Shown: positions 1-10,879 of the stretch, piece after piece
How positions within the stretch are numbered: position 1 is the first letter of the stretch
How the letters are laid out: each line of letters starts with the position of its first letter
Source: Rhabdophis nuchalis
Taxonomy: Eukaryota > Chordata > Lepidosauria > Squamata > Natricidae
NCBI GenBank assembly: GCA_039707465.1
Contig: CM077651.1
Coordinates: 21,815,019-21,879,018 of the forward strand
Direction: 5' to 3'
Length of the DNA stretch: 64,000 nucleotides
Program-made: the position numbers and the translations under genes
Notes under the pieces: generated by a model
What the model saw: the letters and a program-made list of their open reading frames with translations, nothing else
What the model was told of the DNA's origin: nothing
The model's database searches: none

Positions 1-278
1 GCGACCCCCTGCTTTTGGTGCGCTTTTTTCACCCTCCCTTGGCTCCAGAGGCTTTCTAGGAGTCTGGGGAGGGTGAAAACAGCCTCACCCCCAACTCCAG
101 AGGCTTCAGGAGCTTCCCTGAAGCCGCCAGAGGGCGAAAAACAGCCTCAAAAGAAGGCCTAAATCAGCTGGCCAGCGCACACATGCGTGCTGGAGCTGAC
201 AGGGCAACACCTTGTGTGCCCTAATAAATGGTTCCGCGTGCCACCTGTGGCACCCGTGCCATAGGTTCGCCATCACTG
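1..278. mobile_element. hAT-like non-autonomous element, cut by window edge
   Basis: This GC-rich element ends with GGTTCGCCATCACTG at 278. The same internal sequence (a run ending in CAGAGGCTTTCTAGGAG, then AAGGCCTAAATCAGCTGG) recurs in the complete copy at 51965-52274, which has a perfect 8-bp target duplication. The left terminus lies outside the window. It has no coding capacity. The hAT assignment rests on the terminus and on the 8-bp duplication of the sister copy. Confidence 0.7.
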
Positions 279-1620
279 CCGTAGAGGGTGATATGTTCCA
301 AATCTTTACACACGTTTATCTAAAATTTATATAATATTATAATATATATAATATAATCATTTAGGGAAGATACCCTGAAGGATTTTTAACTTTGATTCCC
401 CCCTCCCCCGTCCCTGTCCCCCATGTATGCTCTTTTGCTTTTAACCTAAGCTTCAAAGTTGGAGAACTCCAACTTCAAAGTTGGTGAAGGGAGAAAAAAT
501 ATAAAATCATTACTGGTAAGATGTATACATGCATTTTTTTGTATTAAGCACTAGTGGTGACGATTCTTACCTGAAGAAATCTTTTTTTTAAATCCATTGT
601 GGCAGATTTGTTTTCCTGATTTATTAAATTTGAGATTTGAGTTGAAATTGGAGACACCTGGAGATGTTCCATACCTATTTGTCATACATAGGTTACTCAT
701 CACTTGACGATCTTGTGCTGAAAAATCAGCCCATTTGAGTGATAAATTGTGTATGATGCTACACTTTTTTTTCCTATGCAAGGACCAAATAAATAGATTG
801 AAAGAGAGGCACACTGATGTAACTGTTCAGAGTCTATGGAGGTAAGTGACTAAGGTGGAATTTAATTGAAGTGGAGCCTGCAAAATGACTTTCATCCATT
901 CTTGTTCCCAAATCGTAGTTGAGATTTCATTGGCCCCACAATCTTGAATGGATAAAACAGCCTGTTCTAAAGATGATCCATATCTATGAATATGAACAAG
1001 TTTCAAGAATCACAAATTAAATAAAGGTACCTTAGCAATAGCCAAAATTAGATACAAATTGATATCTGCATTTCCTTGTATATACAGATAAAATAAAATT
1101 TGGCTTATCGGTCATCAGTTAACACAAAGATGAAGACATGAACTATAACTCATTCTATATTGAGGCATGGTACCAAAAGGTATACATTACCAGAATTATT
1201 TTTCCATAATTTATGACATCTTGTGTTTTTCCCTGAATAAGTTCTTCTGGAATCCTTGTGATTTCAAACTATAGCACGATGTATCTTTACCACATGGCCC
1301 ACTGCAGGGCTCACAGAAAAATGTAGCACGAGCACAGCATATGGCAAGATTTTAATCAAGGAGAGACAATTCTAGGTCACTAGAATTACAAGTTTGAGAG
1401 ATGACACAAATTCCACATAGAATGTATTCCTTATTGTCGAACTAAACAAATTACTTGTTTGACAAGCCATCAGTAGCTTTCAGCCAATGGTGTAAATGTT
1501 TTCAATTAAAAACTTGTTCGTACATAAGATGCATGCTTTATTAAAATGCTATGATAGTCAATCTGCAGAAACCGATTCACAGAAACCAACTTTTTACATG
1601 ATGATATAATTAATGATCAG
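279..1620. other. No recognised feature
   Basis: AT-rich sequence with only short chance open frames. I see no repeat family, exon or RNA gene here. A short A/T-only tract lies near 325-355. Confidence 0.5.
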
Positions 1621-1634
1621 TAAATGTGTACAAT

Positions 1635-1972
1635 ATGGGGTGCGGTGGCTCAGTGGCTAAGATGCTGAGCTTGTCATCAGAAGGTTGGCAGTTCGAATCC
1701 CTAGTGCTGCGTAATGCAGTGAGCTCTCGTTACTTGTCCCAGCTTCTGCCAACCTCGCAGTTCGAAAGCACGTAAAAAATGCAAGTCGAAAAATAGGAAC
1801 CACCTTTGGTGGGAAGATAACAGCATTCCATGACCATTTGGTAGTTAGTCATGCCAGCCACACGACCATGGAGATATCTTCAGACAGCGCTGGCTCTTTA
1901 GCTTTGAAACGGAGATGAGCATTGCCCCTTAGAGAAGGGAACGACTAACATGTGCACGGAGAACCTTTATCT
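1635..1972 (+). mobile_element. tRNA-derived squamate SINE with BovB-like tail (Sauria SINE/Squam1 type)
   Basis: The head GGTGGCTCAGTGGCTAAGATG resembles a pol III A box and GTTCGAATCC matches the B box. The body has the AGCACGTAAAAAATGCAAGT and GCTTTGAAACGGAGATGAGC segments typical of this family, and the tail is GGAGAACCTTTATC. A perfect 14-bp direct repeat, TAAATGTGTACAAT, flanks it at 1621-1634 and 1973-1986, so both insertion ends are exact. Such SINEs move using BovB machinery, and BovB copies occur elsewhere in the window. It is a retroposon, not a functional tRNA gene. Confidence 0.93.
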
Positions 1973-1986
1973 TAAATGTGTACAAT

Positions 1987-2917
1987 TTTTAAACATCTGA
2001 AATTCACTTATGCAAGTTAAAGATGCTTTTTATATTACCGGTATTTAAAAAAAAAAAATCCAGATGAGGAAAATTCACATCTATTCCTCACCTAAAACCC
2101 CACTTCCTATTTGCTGTTCTTTTAATTTTTGCTACCATGAGCTAGTGTTGCCAGTCAGATTCCACACGAAACGAAGCGGTAAATTGCATTATGTTTTATA
2201 TTATCTCTGTGTATCACTAAACAGTGCTGCCTTAAATTGAGGAGCTATGTACAACATTTCTTAGTACAAAACCTATCCGTTTTGATGAATTTGTCCTAGA
2301 AAATAATGGCATTCTCCCTCTGTGTTTAGGCTGAAGAGCAAGATGTAAAGCGTTTGGATTTTTATTATTTTTTAAGGTTTTCTTTAAAAAAACAACAACA
2401 AAGCAAAACTGCCTACTGAGTAAAAAGCACTGGGGCTGGAAATTCGAAGTTTTCAGACTTTGTGTCCCGGGGGGGGGGGGGGGGAATGACTTGTTCTGAT
2501 TAGGGGAAGAAATAGATATTACTAACCTTGAATTGAAGCTCAGACTTCCTGTTTGCCTGTACAGCAATGGCTTTTTTCTTTCTTTTTTTTGGACTAAGGC
2601 TGAAATTCTGTCTTTGCTACGATCAATTTCCATTTTGTTGGAGACATCATGAGAGACAGGATTTTGTCCCTCGAACGGGGATCACAAAGGTGAAGGGGGA
2701 AAAAACCAAACAAAGATAGTGCTGACATTTTCCAAATTAAAAAGGAGAAAACCGGAAGCTTTGAGAGCAAAGTTCTTCCTGACAATGATGTACCTTACTG
2801 GACTGTATGGGTAGCAAATCACAAGGCAGAGAAGCTTTTCTTTTTGGTGCATCAGCTAATGACAGCACATTTTCTTGCCACCAAATTTAAATGACAGAAT
2901 TGATAGCTGAGGCATCT
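1987..2917. other. No recognised feature apart from a G homopolymer
   Basis: AT-rich sequence with a run of about 20 G at roughly 2469-2489. The open frames here are short and low-complexity. No repeat family is recognised. Confidence 0.5.
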
Positions 2918-2922
2918 GATAT

Positions 2923-3500
2923 TGTTGTGGCCGCCAGCGGCTAGCAGAGCTGGCAGTAAATGCGGACAGTGAGGAGGTTGGGGAGGACCATGGGCCAGTC
3001 CTGGAGGCTGGGGAAGACTCTGATGATGGCTCTGTGTCTGATGCAGAGAGGGGGCCAGAGCCATATGCCAGTTATCATCTGCCTTCAGAGTCAGACATCA
3101 GTGAGGCAGAGGAACAGCTGGAGCCTGTTCCCAGTATGTGCATGCATAGAGTTGCCAGATGAAGGGAACAGCTAAAGAACAGGAATCAGCTTGGGAGTAA
3201 GGCCACAGGTGGATGATGAATGGCCCCTCCCAGAGGAAATAAAAGAGGAGCGAAAAGGGAGTGGAGTTTGCAGGAGACAGTTTGCTTAATTGGTTCGTGA
3301 CTGTCCAAGACTCCTTGCCAAGTTTTGCAGATATTGGCCTGGCAACTCTCCAAACCAGATAAGGTCTGTGACTGTAAATCCTCCTTTGAAAGACTTTGCT
3401 GGATGTGAATGAGCAGAATTCACAGTCAATTAATAAAAGGGTTTGCTTTTGTCAGAACAAGGAGTTTGCTTCATGCTCTTGGGAAGCCTCGGTCAGAACA
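2923..3500 (+). mobile_element. Solo LTR, copy 1
   Basis: The sequence begins TGTTGTGG and ends GTCAGAACA, the TG...CA ends of an LTR. It carries a TATA-like AAATAAAAG at 3237-3245 and an AATAAA polyadenylation signal at 3432-3437, in the order expected for U3-R-U5 on the plus strand. The flanks GATAT (2918-2922) and GGTAT (3501-3505) form an imperfect 5-bp duplication. A related LTR lies at 8861-9417. No gag or pol frame is seen nearby, so this is a solo LTR left by recombination. The 5-bp duplication fits some ERV or Gypsy-type elements; I cannot decide which. Confidence 0.75.
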
Positions 3501-3505
3501 GGTAT

Positions 3506-4320
3506 CTAGCATCCTTTACCAAGATCCTTCCTTCTACTTCTATAATTCCAGAGTTAGTATTTACTAATGCCATGTTAGTTTCCACAAAAGTCAGATGTGA
3601 CTTTTAAAGATTTGTGTGAGCCTAAATATCTCAGTAACATTTAGTGTCTGTTCATGTTTCTTTTTATACTTGACTTTGCTTCTAGACAGGTGTTCTTCAT
3701 GGGAACAAGCTTTTCTGCCACCCATGTCAGCTCTTGATGTCATAAATTCTTTCTTGTCTTTCTTGTCTTTCTCTTTAAGGGCACGGATCTCTGCAAGCCC
3801 TACCTGCTGCTTGGATTTTCTTTTCTGCATAAGAGGCATGTTTATTATATGTGAGTAGTAGAGAAATACAGATACTTCCTACTTTAATTTAGGAGAGATT
3901 AGCTGGCATTGTGAGAGCTGTGACTGCAATTTACTTACATCTGAATAATATTAAATTCATTTTGAAGTTTGTTTTCAGGTGAGCCAATTTTCCTCTTTCA
4001 TTTGAATACAGTTGGATGACCATTTTGCGGTACAGAAAATATTAAAAATGTGTATTCCTAAATACTCTGAGTAATGTCTGATTGCTATATTTTATTTCGA
4101 AGGTCATTGATAATTTTTACAGATGATTAAATGATTGATACATGTGTTGTTGTTTTGTTTGTATTACTGTCCTCTTGAATTTTCTGCCCCTCATCTACCT
4201 ATTTGCTCAGAGTTTAGGATCCTGTGACATTATGCCTATGATATTTCTCTTTTTCAGAATGGCAATGCTGCCCTTAGAGAGAAGAACTGCTGGCAACAAT
4301 AGTTTACATCTGTTTTCAAA
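3506..4320. other. No recognised feature
   Basis: Unique-looking AT-rich sequence. A lysine-rich 82-codon frame on the minus strand (3591-3839) and an overlapping plus-strand frame have no recognisable domain and look like chance. Confidence 0.45.
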
Positions 4321-4960
4321 ATCATAAAATCAGTGAGTCAGAACATTCATTGGAGATCTTCTAACCCAGGGGTCTCCAACCTTTGCAACTTTAAGTCTGA
4401 AGGTCTTCATCTCCCAGACTTCTCCAGCCAGCTTTGCTGGCTGGAGAATTCTGGGAGCTGAAGTCCTTCAGACTTAAAGTTGCAAAGGTTGGAGACCCCT
4501 GTTCTAACCTAACCATTTTTCAGTATAGGATCTATTATGGCAGATGGCTAATCAGCTTCTGATTGAAGGCTCCCAATGATGTGAAACACAGGAATTTCAT
4601 GAAATAGTTTACTCTTGTCATCAGAAATGCTTCCCAATATCTGAGATGAATTATTTCCCTCTATTTTCAGTTTATTGTTTTTGGTTCTGCTCAACAGGGG
4701 AAAAAATAACTCCTCTATTTGATATCTCTCCTCAGCCTAAACTCTTCTCAGCTCCTTACAGGACATGATTTCCTACTTCCTGCCATCATGGCATCTCTTA
4801 CTTTCCTTTTCTGCATGACATGTGCTGTCCTTCAAGTCTTCTGGGGGGTCTCCAGGATTTTCCAGAGTTCATACAAGCATTTCTTCTGCTAGTTCTTTCA
4901 GTACTTTAGGATACAATCCACCTGGACCTGAAGACTTAACTTCATTTCAGATAGTTTAAT
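4321..4960 (-). mobile_element. Old CR1-like LINE remnant (3' region), split by a hAT element
   Basis: Read on the minus strand, about 4880-4945 translates to a reverse-transcriptase-like segment with SSGPGGLYPKVLKELAEEM, matching the GPDGI..VLKELA motif seen in CR1-type enzymes. To the left the plus strand reads like the reverse complement of a CR1 3' untranslated region (ATCATAAAATCAGTGAGTCA, then TGGAGATCTTCTAACC). The copy is highly diverged, and the coding and untranslated parts are closer together than in a full element, so an internal deletion is likely. The palindromic element at 4367-4501 interrupts it. Confidence 0.5.
4367..4501. mobile_element. Palindromic hAT-type MITE
   Basis: The 135-bp element begins CAGGGGTCTCCAACC and ends GGTTGGAGACCCCTG. 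The two halves are near-perfect reverse complements over most of their length, so the element could fold into one long hairpin. A perfect 8-bp direct repeat TTCTAACC flanks it at 4359-4366 and 4502-4509, as expected for hAT transposition. Related copies lie at 6740-6845, 41339-41449, 57874-57984 and (half) 63098-63172. Confidence 0.92.
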
Positions 4961-6150
4961 GAGTGGTTCTACCCTGTCCTTCACAATCCTGAGCTGCAAC
5001 TCCTATCTTCCATTAGAGGCAATCAGTGGCAAGCTAGGACTCTGTTTCTCTTTTGAAAGAAGATTGATGATAAATATGAGTTGTCTGTCTTCGTCTCATC
5101 CTCCATTACCTATCACCTCTCTGTTTTCATTTTTCCTTCTAACATAAAACATGTCTTTGTTTCGGAGGAATTTCTTAGAAACCTCAGCTCACTCCGTGCT
5201 GTAATAACTTTTGCAGTGACTGCCTTTCCTCCTCCTCCTCCTCCTCCTCCTCCTCCTCTTCCTCCTCCTCCTCCTCCTCCTCCTCCTCCTCCTCCTCCTC
5301 CTCCTCCTCTTTCTTTGACTCCCTCCTTCCATTTCTTATGCATATTCCTTTTCCTTTTCAGTATTGTATGTATTCACATTGTTTCATATGTTCCCTTCCT
5401 TCTTTGCAATTGTGTCCCAGTATTTCTTTTTGTCGGATTGTCATTCTCTCAGGACACTTTTCATCTTCAGGATTTTAAGCTTTTGAATCTAAAATACCTT
5501 CTGTTTGATTTTATATAATTCTGTTCTGGAAGCAATATACTCTCTGATTCTTTTGTATTCCTCATCTCCTGTTATAGAATTGAAGATTAACATGTCTCTT
5601 TATCAGAAATTCTAGTCATCTTTCATTCTTCATCCTCACCGTTGGAGATCCAGGATAGCAAATTCCCACGTTCTTTCTTTTACTTTCTGACAAATGGAAG
5701 TAGACAGCAAGAGAAGACAGGAATTTGTTCAGCTTCTGTCTATTGACAAAATTAGAATTTTAGTGGAAGACAAGGTAGTTGAAGTCTGTTCATGTCAATT
5801 TCATGTTGCTTTTGAAAGTTTGGCACGTAAAGTGTTCATTAATATCTTTTAACTGTCCAGGCAATCTAAAATTAAAAGGCATGATTACCACGTTTTTATT
5901 TCTTATTATCTGTACAAAAACCTTGTCAACAGGATTTCTGCTGCCCATATTGTGACTTTTTTGTGGATGCACACATGGTGTGTTGATGTACAATGCAATG
6001 TCCTACCCCTTTCTGAGTCTGTTCCTATTACCAATTATAATGTTTTGGAGATATAACTGCATTGACAAATCAGTTGTGAATCTGTCTTAATATCTTATGA
6101 TGTGGATATTCCTGGAATGTGAGGTGTTTTACATGTTCATTTATGCTCTA
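4961..6150. other. Mostly unassigned; contains a (TCC)n tract
   Basis: Apart from the microsatellite at 5226-5310 I recognise no feature. The sequence up to about 5220 could be a further diverged part of the LINE remnant to the left, but I cannot show this. Confidence 0.4.
5226..5310 (+). repeat. (TCC)n microsatellite
   Basis: About 28 units of TCC with one CTT interruption. It produces proline-rich and glycine-rich open frames on the two strands that are artefacts of the repeat. Confidence 0.98.
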
Positions 6151-6153
6151 ATT

Positions 6154-6510
6154 CAGGTGTGTCAAACTTGACTTGCGGATTGGATTTGTTCCAGTGGGTG
6201 TTTAGCTCTGCCCTTGGGGCTGCCCTGGAAACAGTGAAGGACTGGCCTGTAGTGTCTTTGCCAGAGAAAATGGAGCTTGTGGCCCTCTCAAGCTTCCTTT
6301 CACTGGCAGAGGGTTGTAGGAGAGTTTTGCAGGCAAAAACAAAGGTTGGGCGCCCATTTTCACTGGCAGAGTGCTCAGGCCACCATAGGTGGCCCTCCAA
6401 ATGAGTGACATTGAGTTGACCAAGCCCACCCTGGCCATGCCCACCCTGCCTCCCTGAGGTCAAACACAACCCTGATGCGGCCTTCAATTAAATTAAGTTT
6501 GACGCTCTTG
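6154..6510. mobile_element. hAT-type element, TGTCAAACT family
   Basis: Starts CAGGTGTGTCAAACTTGA and ends AAGTTTGACGCTCTTG, an imperfect terminal inverted repeat. The flanks CTCTAATT (6146-6153) and CTCTACTA (6511-6518) match at 6 of 8 bases, a decayed duplication. Relatives lie at 23281-23879, 25943-26254 and 27031-27172. No transposase is encoded. Confidence 0.72.
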
Positions 6511-6533
6511 CTCTACTATCTCAGAAATGGTCT

Positions 6534-6605
6534 ACAGGTAATCGTCAAGTTATGACTATAATGAAACCCTTCCCAAAGTCAGGAGGGCATTAAGTGAACT
6601 CATTT
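6534..6605 (+). repeat. Fragment resembling the Tc1/mariner-like repeat
   Basis: CTACAGGTAATCGTCAAGTTATGAC resembles the TACAGGTAGTCCTC... terminus of the elements at 14085-14390 and 50252-50560. Only a short piece is present. Confidence 0.4.
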
Positions 6606-6739
6606 AACAAGTCTCCATCTCTTCTCTCTCCAATGCATTTGTGCTGGTTACCAGCTATAGACCCCATCATGGCACGGAATCTAGTCATTTGAAGCACTGT
6701 CTATAATAATTTCTGCCTTTCCAGTGAGATTGGGTAAAT

Positions 6740-6845
6740 CTCCGGTCTCCAACCGTGGCAACTTTAAGACCTGTGGATTTCAATTCCCAGACCTCTGGGA
6801 GTTGAAGTCCACAAGTCTTAAAGTTGCTAAGGTTGGACATCCCTG
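6740..6845. mobile_element. Palindromic hAT-type MITE, diverged copy
   Basis: GGTCTCCAACCGTGGCAACTT on the left pairs with AAGTTGCTAAGGTTGGACAT on the right, and the middle halves are also complementary (ATTTCAATTCCCAG against GGGAGTTGAAGTCC). It belongs to the same family as 4367-4501. I could not find a clear target duplication. Confidence 0.75.
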
Positions 6846-6849
6846 CTTT

Positions 6850-7355
6850 AGGCACCTTTGCTTAAATGGTGTCACTGATAAGTATCTAGGAGATATGTCT
6901 TCTTTGTTATGATGTCTGCCCTCTGGAACAGTATTCTTCCCAGAGATGCATATGATTTCTACCTTGATAATGATGAGAATGTCTCTGAATATATGCATGT
7001 TTTTCCCAGGACGTGGGACAGGATAGTGATTGAGCCTGTGTAGGATGTTTTACATGCATATGAGCTCTTTCTTGATAGTTACTGTACTGTAATTCCCTCT
7101 GCCCCCTTTTAAAAGTGCATAAACTATTCAATCATTGTTATTCAAAGCTAATATAGATTGCTTATTGAGTGCTGTGGATTTTGCTAATGTTTAGTTTACT
7201 TCTCTGTTTCCATAGCGATCGTAATTAAGGGAAATTGGATTATATTGGTGAACATTCTAACTTCCCAATCTCTGTAAATTGGGAGTATAGTATAATTGAA
7301 CTGATTACATATTAACATTTAAGTGTTAGATGTAGATGATATGTGTGTATGTAGT
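6850..7355. other. No recognised feature
   Basis: AT-rich sequence without a recognisable repeat or coding signal. Confidence 0.5.
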
Positions 7356-7357
7356 GT

Positions 7358-7500
7358 TGTTAGCTGGAGGGAGTCACCAAAGCAGTCGGCGTGAGCTTAA
7401 AGGGACTCCAGAGGATGTTAGAGGACAGGAAGGCCTGGAGGAATGTTGTCCATGGCGGTCATGATGGGTCGGACATGACTTCAGAACTAAGAACAACAAA
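7358..7500 (+). mobile_element. BovB LINE 3' end
   Basis: The stretch GGAGTCACCAAAGCAGTCGG followed by GATGGGTCGGACATGACTT and ending AACAACAAA is the typical 3' end of BovB. It is about 140 bp long and 5'-truncated. No coding sequence remains. Confidence 0.85.
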
Positions 7501-7504
7501 TGTT

Positions 7505-8855
7505 GTTATCAAAAAAAATTTAATCAGACATTGCAGTTTCAGAGGACTATAAAACTTCCATACCATTATATTCAGACTCCAGAGTGGCAAAGTATCAGGG
7601 AACAATTCTGCCAACATTTAATATATCAAGCTTCACTTCTTGAGTAGTGCACGAGAGGTGCCCCACATATGTCCTGTTTGGGTCTACTAATGAAGCTGAG
7701 ATTTTTTAAAAATCTGTTATTTGGGCAGTCTGTTATTTCAATAACATTTTTTTTCTTTTCCTTTAACTTTTATTCACCTTAAAGGTTAAGAAACTGTATT
7801 TGGCTTTGAGAAGTCGGAAGAGAGACCCTGGTTAAAATGTCTTTTTGAGTATTGAGGCTGTCTTTTTCAGGGTGAAGAAAACATAAACATAAAGAACCGA
7901 AGACTGAATTTCTGTCTTCTCCATTTGCTCTTATGTTTTTTCTTTTCTTCAGCTTCATGGGAAGTTGAAACCCAACCATCAGACAAATGGACTAAATATA
8001 AACTTTTCCTTATTCACTGCAAACTGTCAATGTCATTTTTGTTATGTTCTCTACAGTATCTTTCACACAGCAAATCCCTATTTTTAGATCTGAATGTTCT
8101 AAAAGTGTGAGTATGGATGTGTGTGTATGTGTGTGTGTGAACAAACGTTTTCAACAGACTATATCAAATAATATTTTTGGTTGTTTTTTTCCATAAAATG
8201 TTATTTTAGAAGATATAAAAATCCATTTTGGTTAAACAGTGTGTTGACTGGGTACAAATAGTTTTAGGAAATTATGATCAAAGTGTTTACAACAATGTTC
8301 ATTACATTGATATTCATTTTATTATAATAGTCATAATAATAATCATAATATTGATACTTACTTATCCATTTTAACAAACTTCCCTTTTTCATTGGTCCTT
8401 TTCTTATATTTCCATATTTATAACTTCTGTTTTTTTCAGTTAAACGTTGATAAATTAGTCCCAAGTTAAAACAAAATTCAGTTTCTTTCTTTTCCTTAAT
8501 TGTAAATGTTAATCTATCAATTTCTACCCTGACACTAATTTTTTTTTTTATCATATTTTCATCTGTATGGGTCTTTTGATTTTTCCATGAATGTAATATT
8601 TTTGAATGAGGCAAATTTAGGTAAAACATTTACATTGTGCTTTGCAGCTGAAGTGGAACACAAACACAAAATCTCAATAAATAACATACAGTAGGGAATA
8701 TTTAGAACACCTTTTTAAAAGCCTAGGATTTTGTTTAAAAAACTAGATCAATAGATTATCGAACATCTTTTTGTGAAGGCTGCGGAGTAGCAAAAAAACC
8801 CCAAACAAACTTGTTATTCATTGAAAGCTTTGATCTCATACGTAAAGTGAATCAG
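7505..8855. other. No recognised feature
   Basis: AT-rich sequence with a short (TG)n tract near 8117-8140. The 121-codon minus-strand frame at 8264-8629 is low-complexity and has no recognisable domain. Confidence 0.45.
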
Positions 8856-8860
8856 GATAG

Positions 8861-9417
8861 TGTTGTAAGCCGCCAACAGAGCTTGTAGCAGTGTCAGACA
8901 GTAAGAAGGTTGGGGAGGAACATGGGCCAGTCCTGGGGACTAAGGAAAGCTCAGACGAAGGCTCTGCATAGGAGGCAGAGAGGGAGCTAGAAAGCAGTGA
9001 GGCAGAGGAACAGCTGGAGCCTGTTCCCAGTGTGCGCATGTGCAGAGCTGCCAGAAGACAAGAAAGCAGGGTCGACTTAGGAGTAAAGCCACACCTTGGA
9101 GGTGATTGGCCCCTCCCATAGGACATAAAAGAGGAGCGAATGGGGAACAAATTTGCAGGAAACAATTCATTCATTTGGTTGTTTAAGACTATAAGAGACT
9201 CTGTGCCAAGTTTTGCCTCGTCCTGCATTTGGAAACTAATTATTTGGCAACTCGCCATACAAGATAAGGTTCATGTTGATAAACATTACTCTGAAAGACT
9301 CTGTGCTAAGCCTTGCCGACTGTGAATGAAAGGAATTCACAGTTGTGTAAATAAAAAAAGGTTTTGCTGGGACCAAGACTCTGCTTCTTGCTTTTTAAGG
9401 AAGCCTGGGTCAGAACA
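8861..9417 (+). mobile_element. Solo LTR, copy 2
   Basis: Starts TGTTGTAAGCC and ends GGGTCAGAACA. A perfect 5-bp duplication GATAG lies at 8856-8860 and 9418-9422. TATA-like CATAAAAG is at 9124-9131 and AATAAA at 9350-9355. It shares long stretches with the LTR at 2923-3500, such as GCAGAGGAACAGCTGGAGCC and GTTGGGGAGGA. Because each copy has its own flanking repeat and no retroviral frame lies between, these are two independent solo LTRs rather than the ends of one provirus. Confidence 0.85.
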
Positions 9418-9607
9418 GATAGATGTGGGGAGAGCTTCCGTAGAGAGGAAATTCCCACTGACTTGGAAACCACATTAGGCTCACTTTTAAACTCATTAGA
9501 ATAAATGTCTAATGTTGGTATGTCAGCCAGCCCAGGTAGACCAGACAGGAAATGCCAGCAGAAAAGCTAATTCTATTTTACATGGTGGAACATATAAAAA
9601 AGTGATT

Positions 9608-9884
9608 CTGGTGGGATTCAAAAATTTTTACTATCGGTTCTGTGGGTGTGGCTTGGTGGTTGTGGCTTGGTGGGTGTGGCAGGGGAAGGATACTGTAAAA
9701 CCTCCATTCCCACCTCACTCCAAGGCAAATCCCCATTCCTTTCCAATAAGCTGGGACTCGGGAGGCAGAGAATAGATGGGAGCGGGGCCAGTCAGCGGTG
9801 TTACTTACTGGTTCTCTGAACTACTCAAAATTTCTGCTATCGGTTGTCTAGAACTGGTCAGAACCTGCTGAATAACAACCTCTG
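9608..9884 (+). mobile_element. hAT-type element, GGTGGGATTC family
   Basis: Begins CTGGTGGGATTCAAAAATTT and ends GAATAACAACCTCTG. The interior has GTGGGTGTGGCTTGGTGG and CTCGGGAGGCAGAGAATAGATG, shared with 22612-22934, 28865-29120, 34240-34488 and 49829-50099. No target duplication survives. It is non-coding. Confidence 0.75.
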
Positions 9885-9889
9885 CTTTG

Positions 9890-10607
9890 GATGATGTTTT
9901 TTTTTTCTAATGGGAATGTTCTGATCCGAAAAACTGGTCCAAAATGATTTTTTTTTCTGATTGACATCATGGAATTCCCTTTTATAAATGTATTTACAGT
10001 TCCAGATCTAAGCATAAGTGCAGCATTGAAAATATTGCTAAACAAATAAATCTGAAATAAGAAGAAGACAAGGATATCACCCAGTTGCAATAGCCATTGC
10101 AAGAAATATTGCAAGAAATAACAGTAGCTATTGCAAGAAACTTAGCAATCTTTATGATGGTTGTTGAAGTCAGGTCTTGCAGAAGGAAGATAATAATTTC
10201 TTGATCAGAAAGATTACTACAATTTCTGATACTTGGGTTCATGAGTGCCAGACACCATAGGTGCTTCAATGGTAATACATGGATTGCTCAGTCAACCTCT
10301 CTATGAGCAGAAATTATGGTTTCTGTGGATAGAAACACACTAAAGCTTCCTTGTTCTTATTGGAATGATACCCTGTGACCTTGTGTCCCGATTACCAATA
10401 CAAGCCTGCACAATAGTCCTTTTGTACATTTTCTGTTAACACTTGGAATTTATCTCAATTTTAGGAGCTACAACTGGAACTACAAAATATGGGCAGGGAA
10501 GAGGAATTTTGATGGCGAGTGCTCTTTTATCCCTCAAAAACAGGCATGTAAATTTAGGATTACTTCAGCCTCTGATCAAACACATGTGACTGCAGTCACA
10601 ACTGATC
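9890..10607. other. No recognised feature
   Basis: AT-rich sequence. A short direct repetition around CAAGAAATATTGCAAGAAAT lies at 10097-10140. No coding or repeat family is recognised. Confidence 0.45.
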
Positions 10608-10615
10608 ATTTTGAC

Positions 10616-10869
10616 CAGGTTCCGGCTGCTGCTAATGCCAGTTCCCTCAAGGGCGTGCCCCCCGCACAAACACCCACGCGCACATGCTGAGTACTGAAAG
10701 AATGCTTCTGCACAGAAGCCAAAAACAAGATGGCGGCAACTACTGCGCCGCCAAGAGAACCATTTCGGGGGCGTGACAGGCCTGGGTTGCTGCCAGTTCC
10801 AGCAACCCAGACCGCCAAGTTACTACCTATTCGTCCGAACAGGTCCGAACTGGTAGGAACTCACCTCTG
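10616..10869. mobile_element. hAT-type element with GGCGG-rich core
   Basis: The 254-bp element starts CAGGTTCCGG and ends GGTAGGAACTCACCTCTG. A perfect 8-bp duplication ATTTTGAC lies at 10608-10615 and 10870-10877. Its core AAAAACAAGATGGCGGC and the motif CCTGGGTTGCTGCCAGTTCC are shared with 16704-16914. It is much more GC-rich than its surroundings and has no transposase. Confidence 0.9.
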
Positions 10870-10879
10870 ATTTTGACTT

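Noticed and set aside
1641..1720. Functional tRNA gene suggested by A and B box motifs
   Set aside because: The motifs belong to the head of a SINE with body, tail and target duplication; the same is true near 14600, 30900, 41680 and 51300.
3591..3839. Lysine-rich 82-codon minus-strand frame as a host exon
   Set aside because: No recognisable domain, overlapping frame on the other strand, and no splice context that I could support.
5081..5518. 145-codon frame with a long polyproline run (and glycine run on the other strand)
   Set aside because: The run is simply the (TCC)n microsatellite; the flanking residues show no domain.
2923..9417. A single provirus with LTRs at 2.9 and 8.9 kb
   Set aside because: Each LTR has its own flanking duplication and there is no gag, pol or env signal between them.
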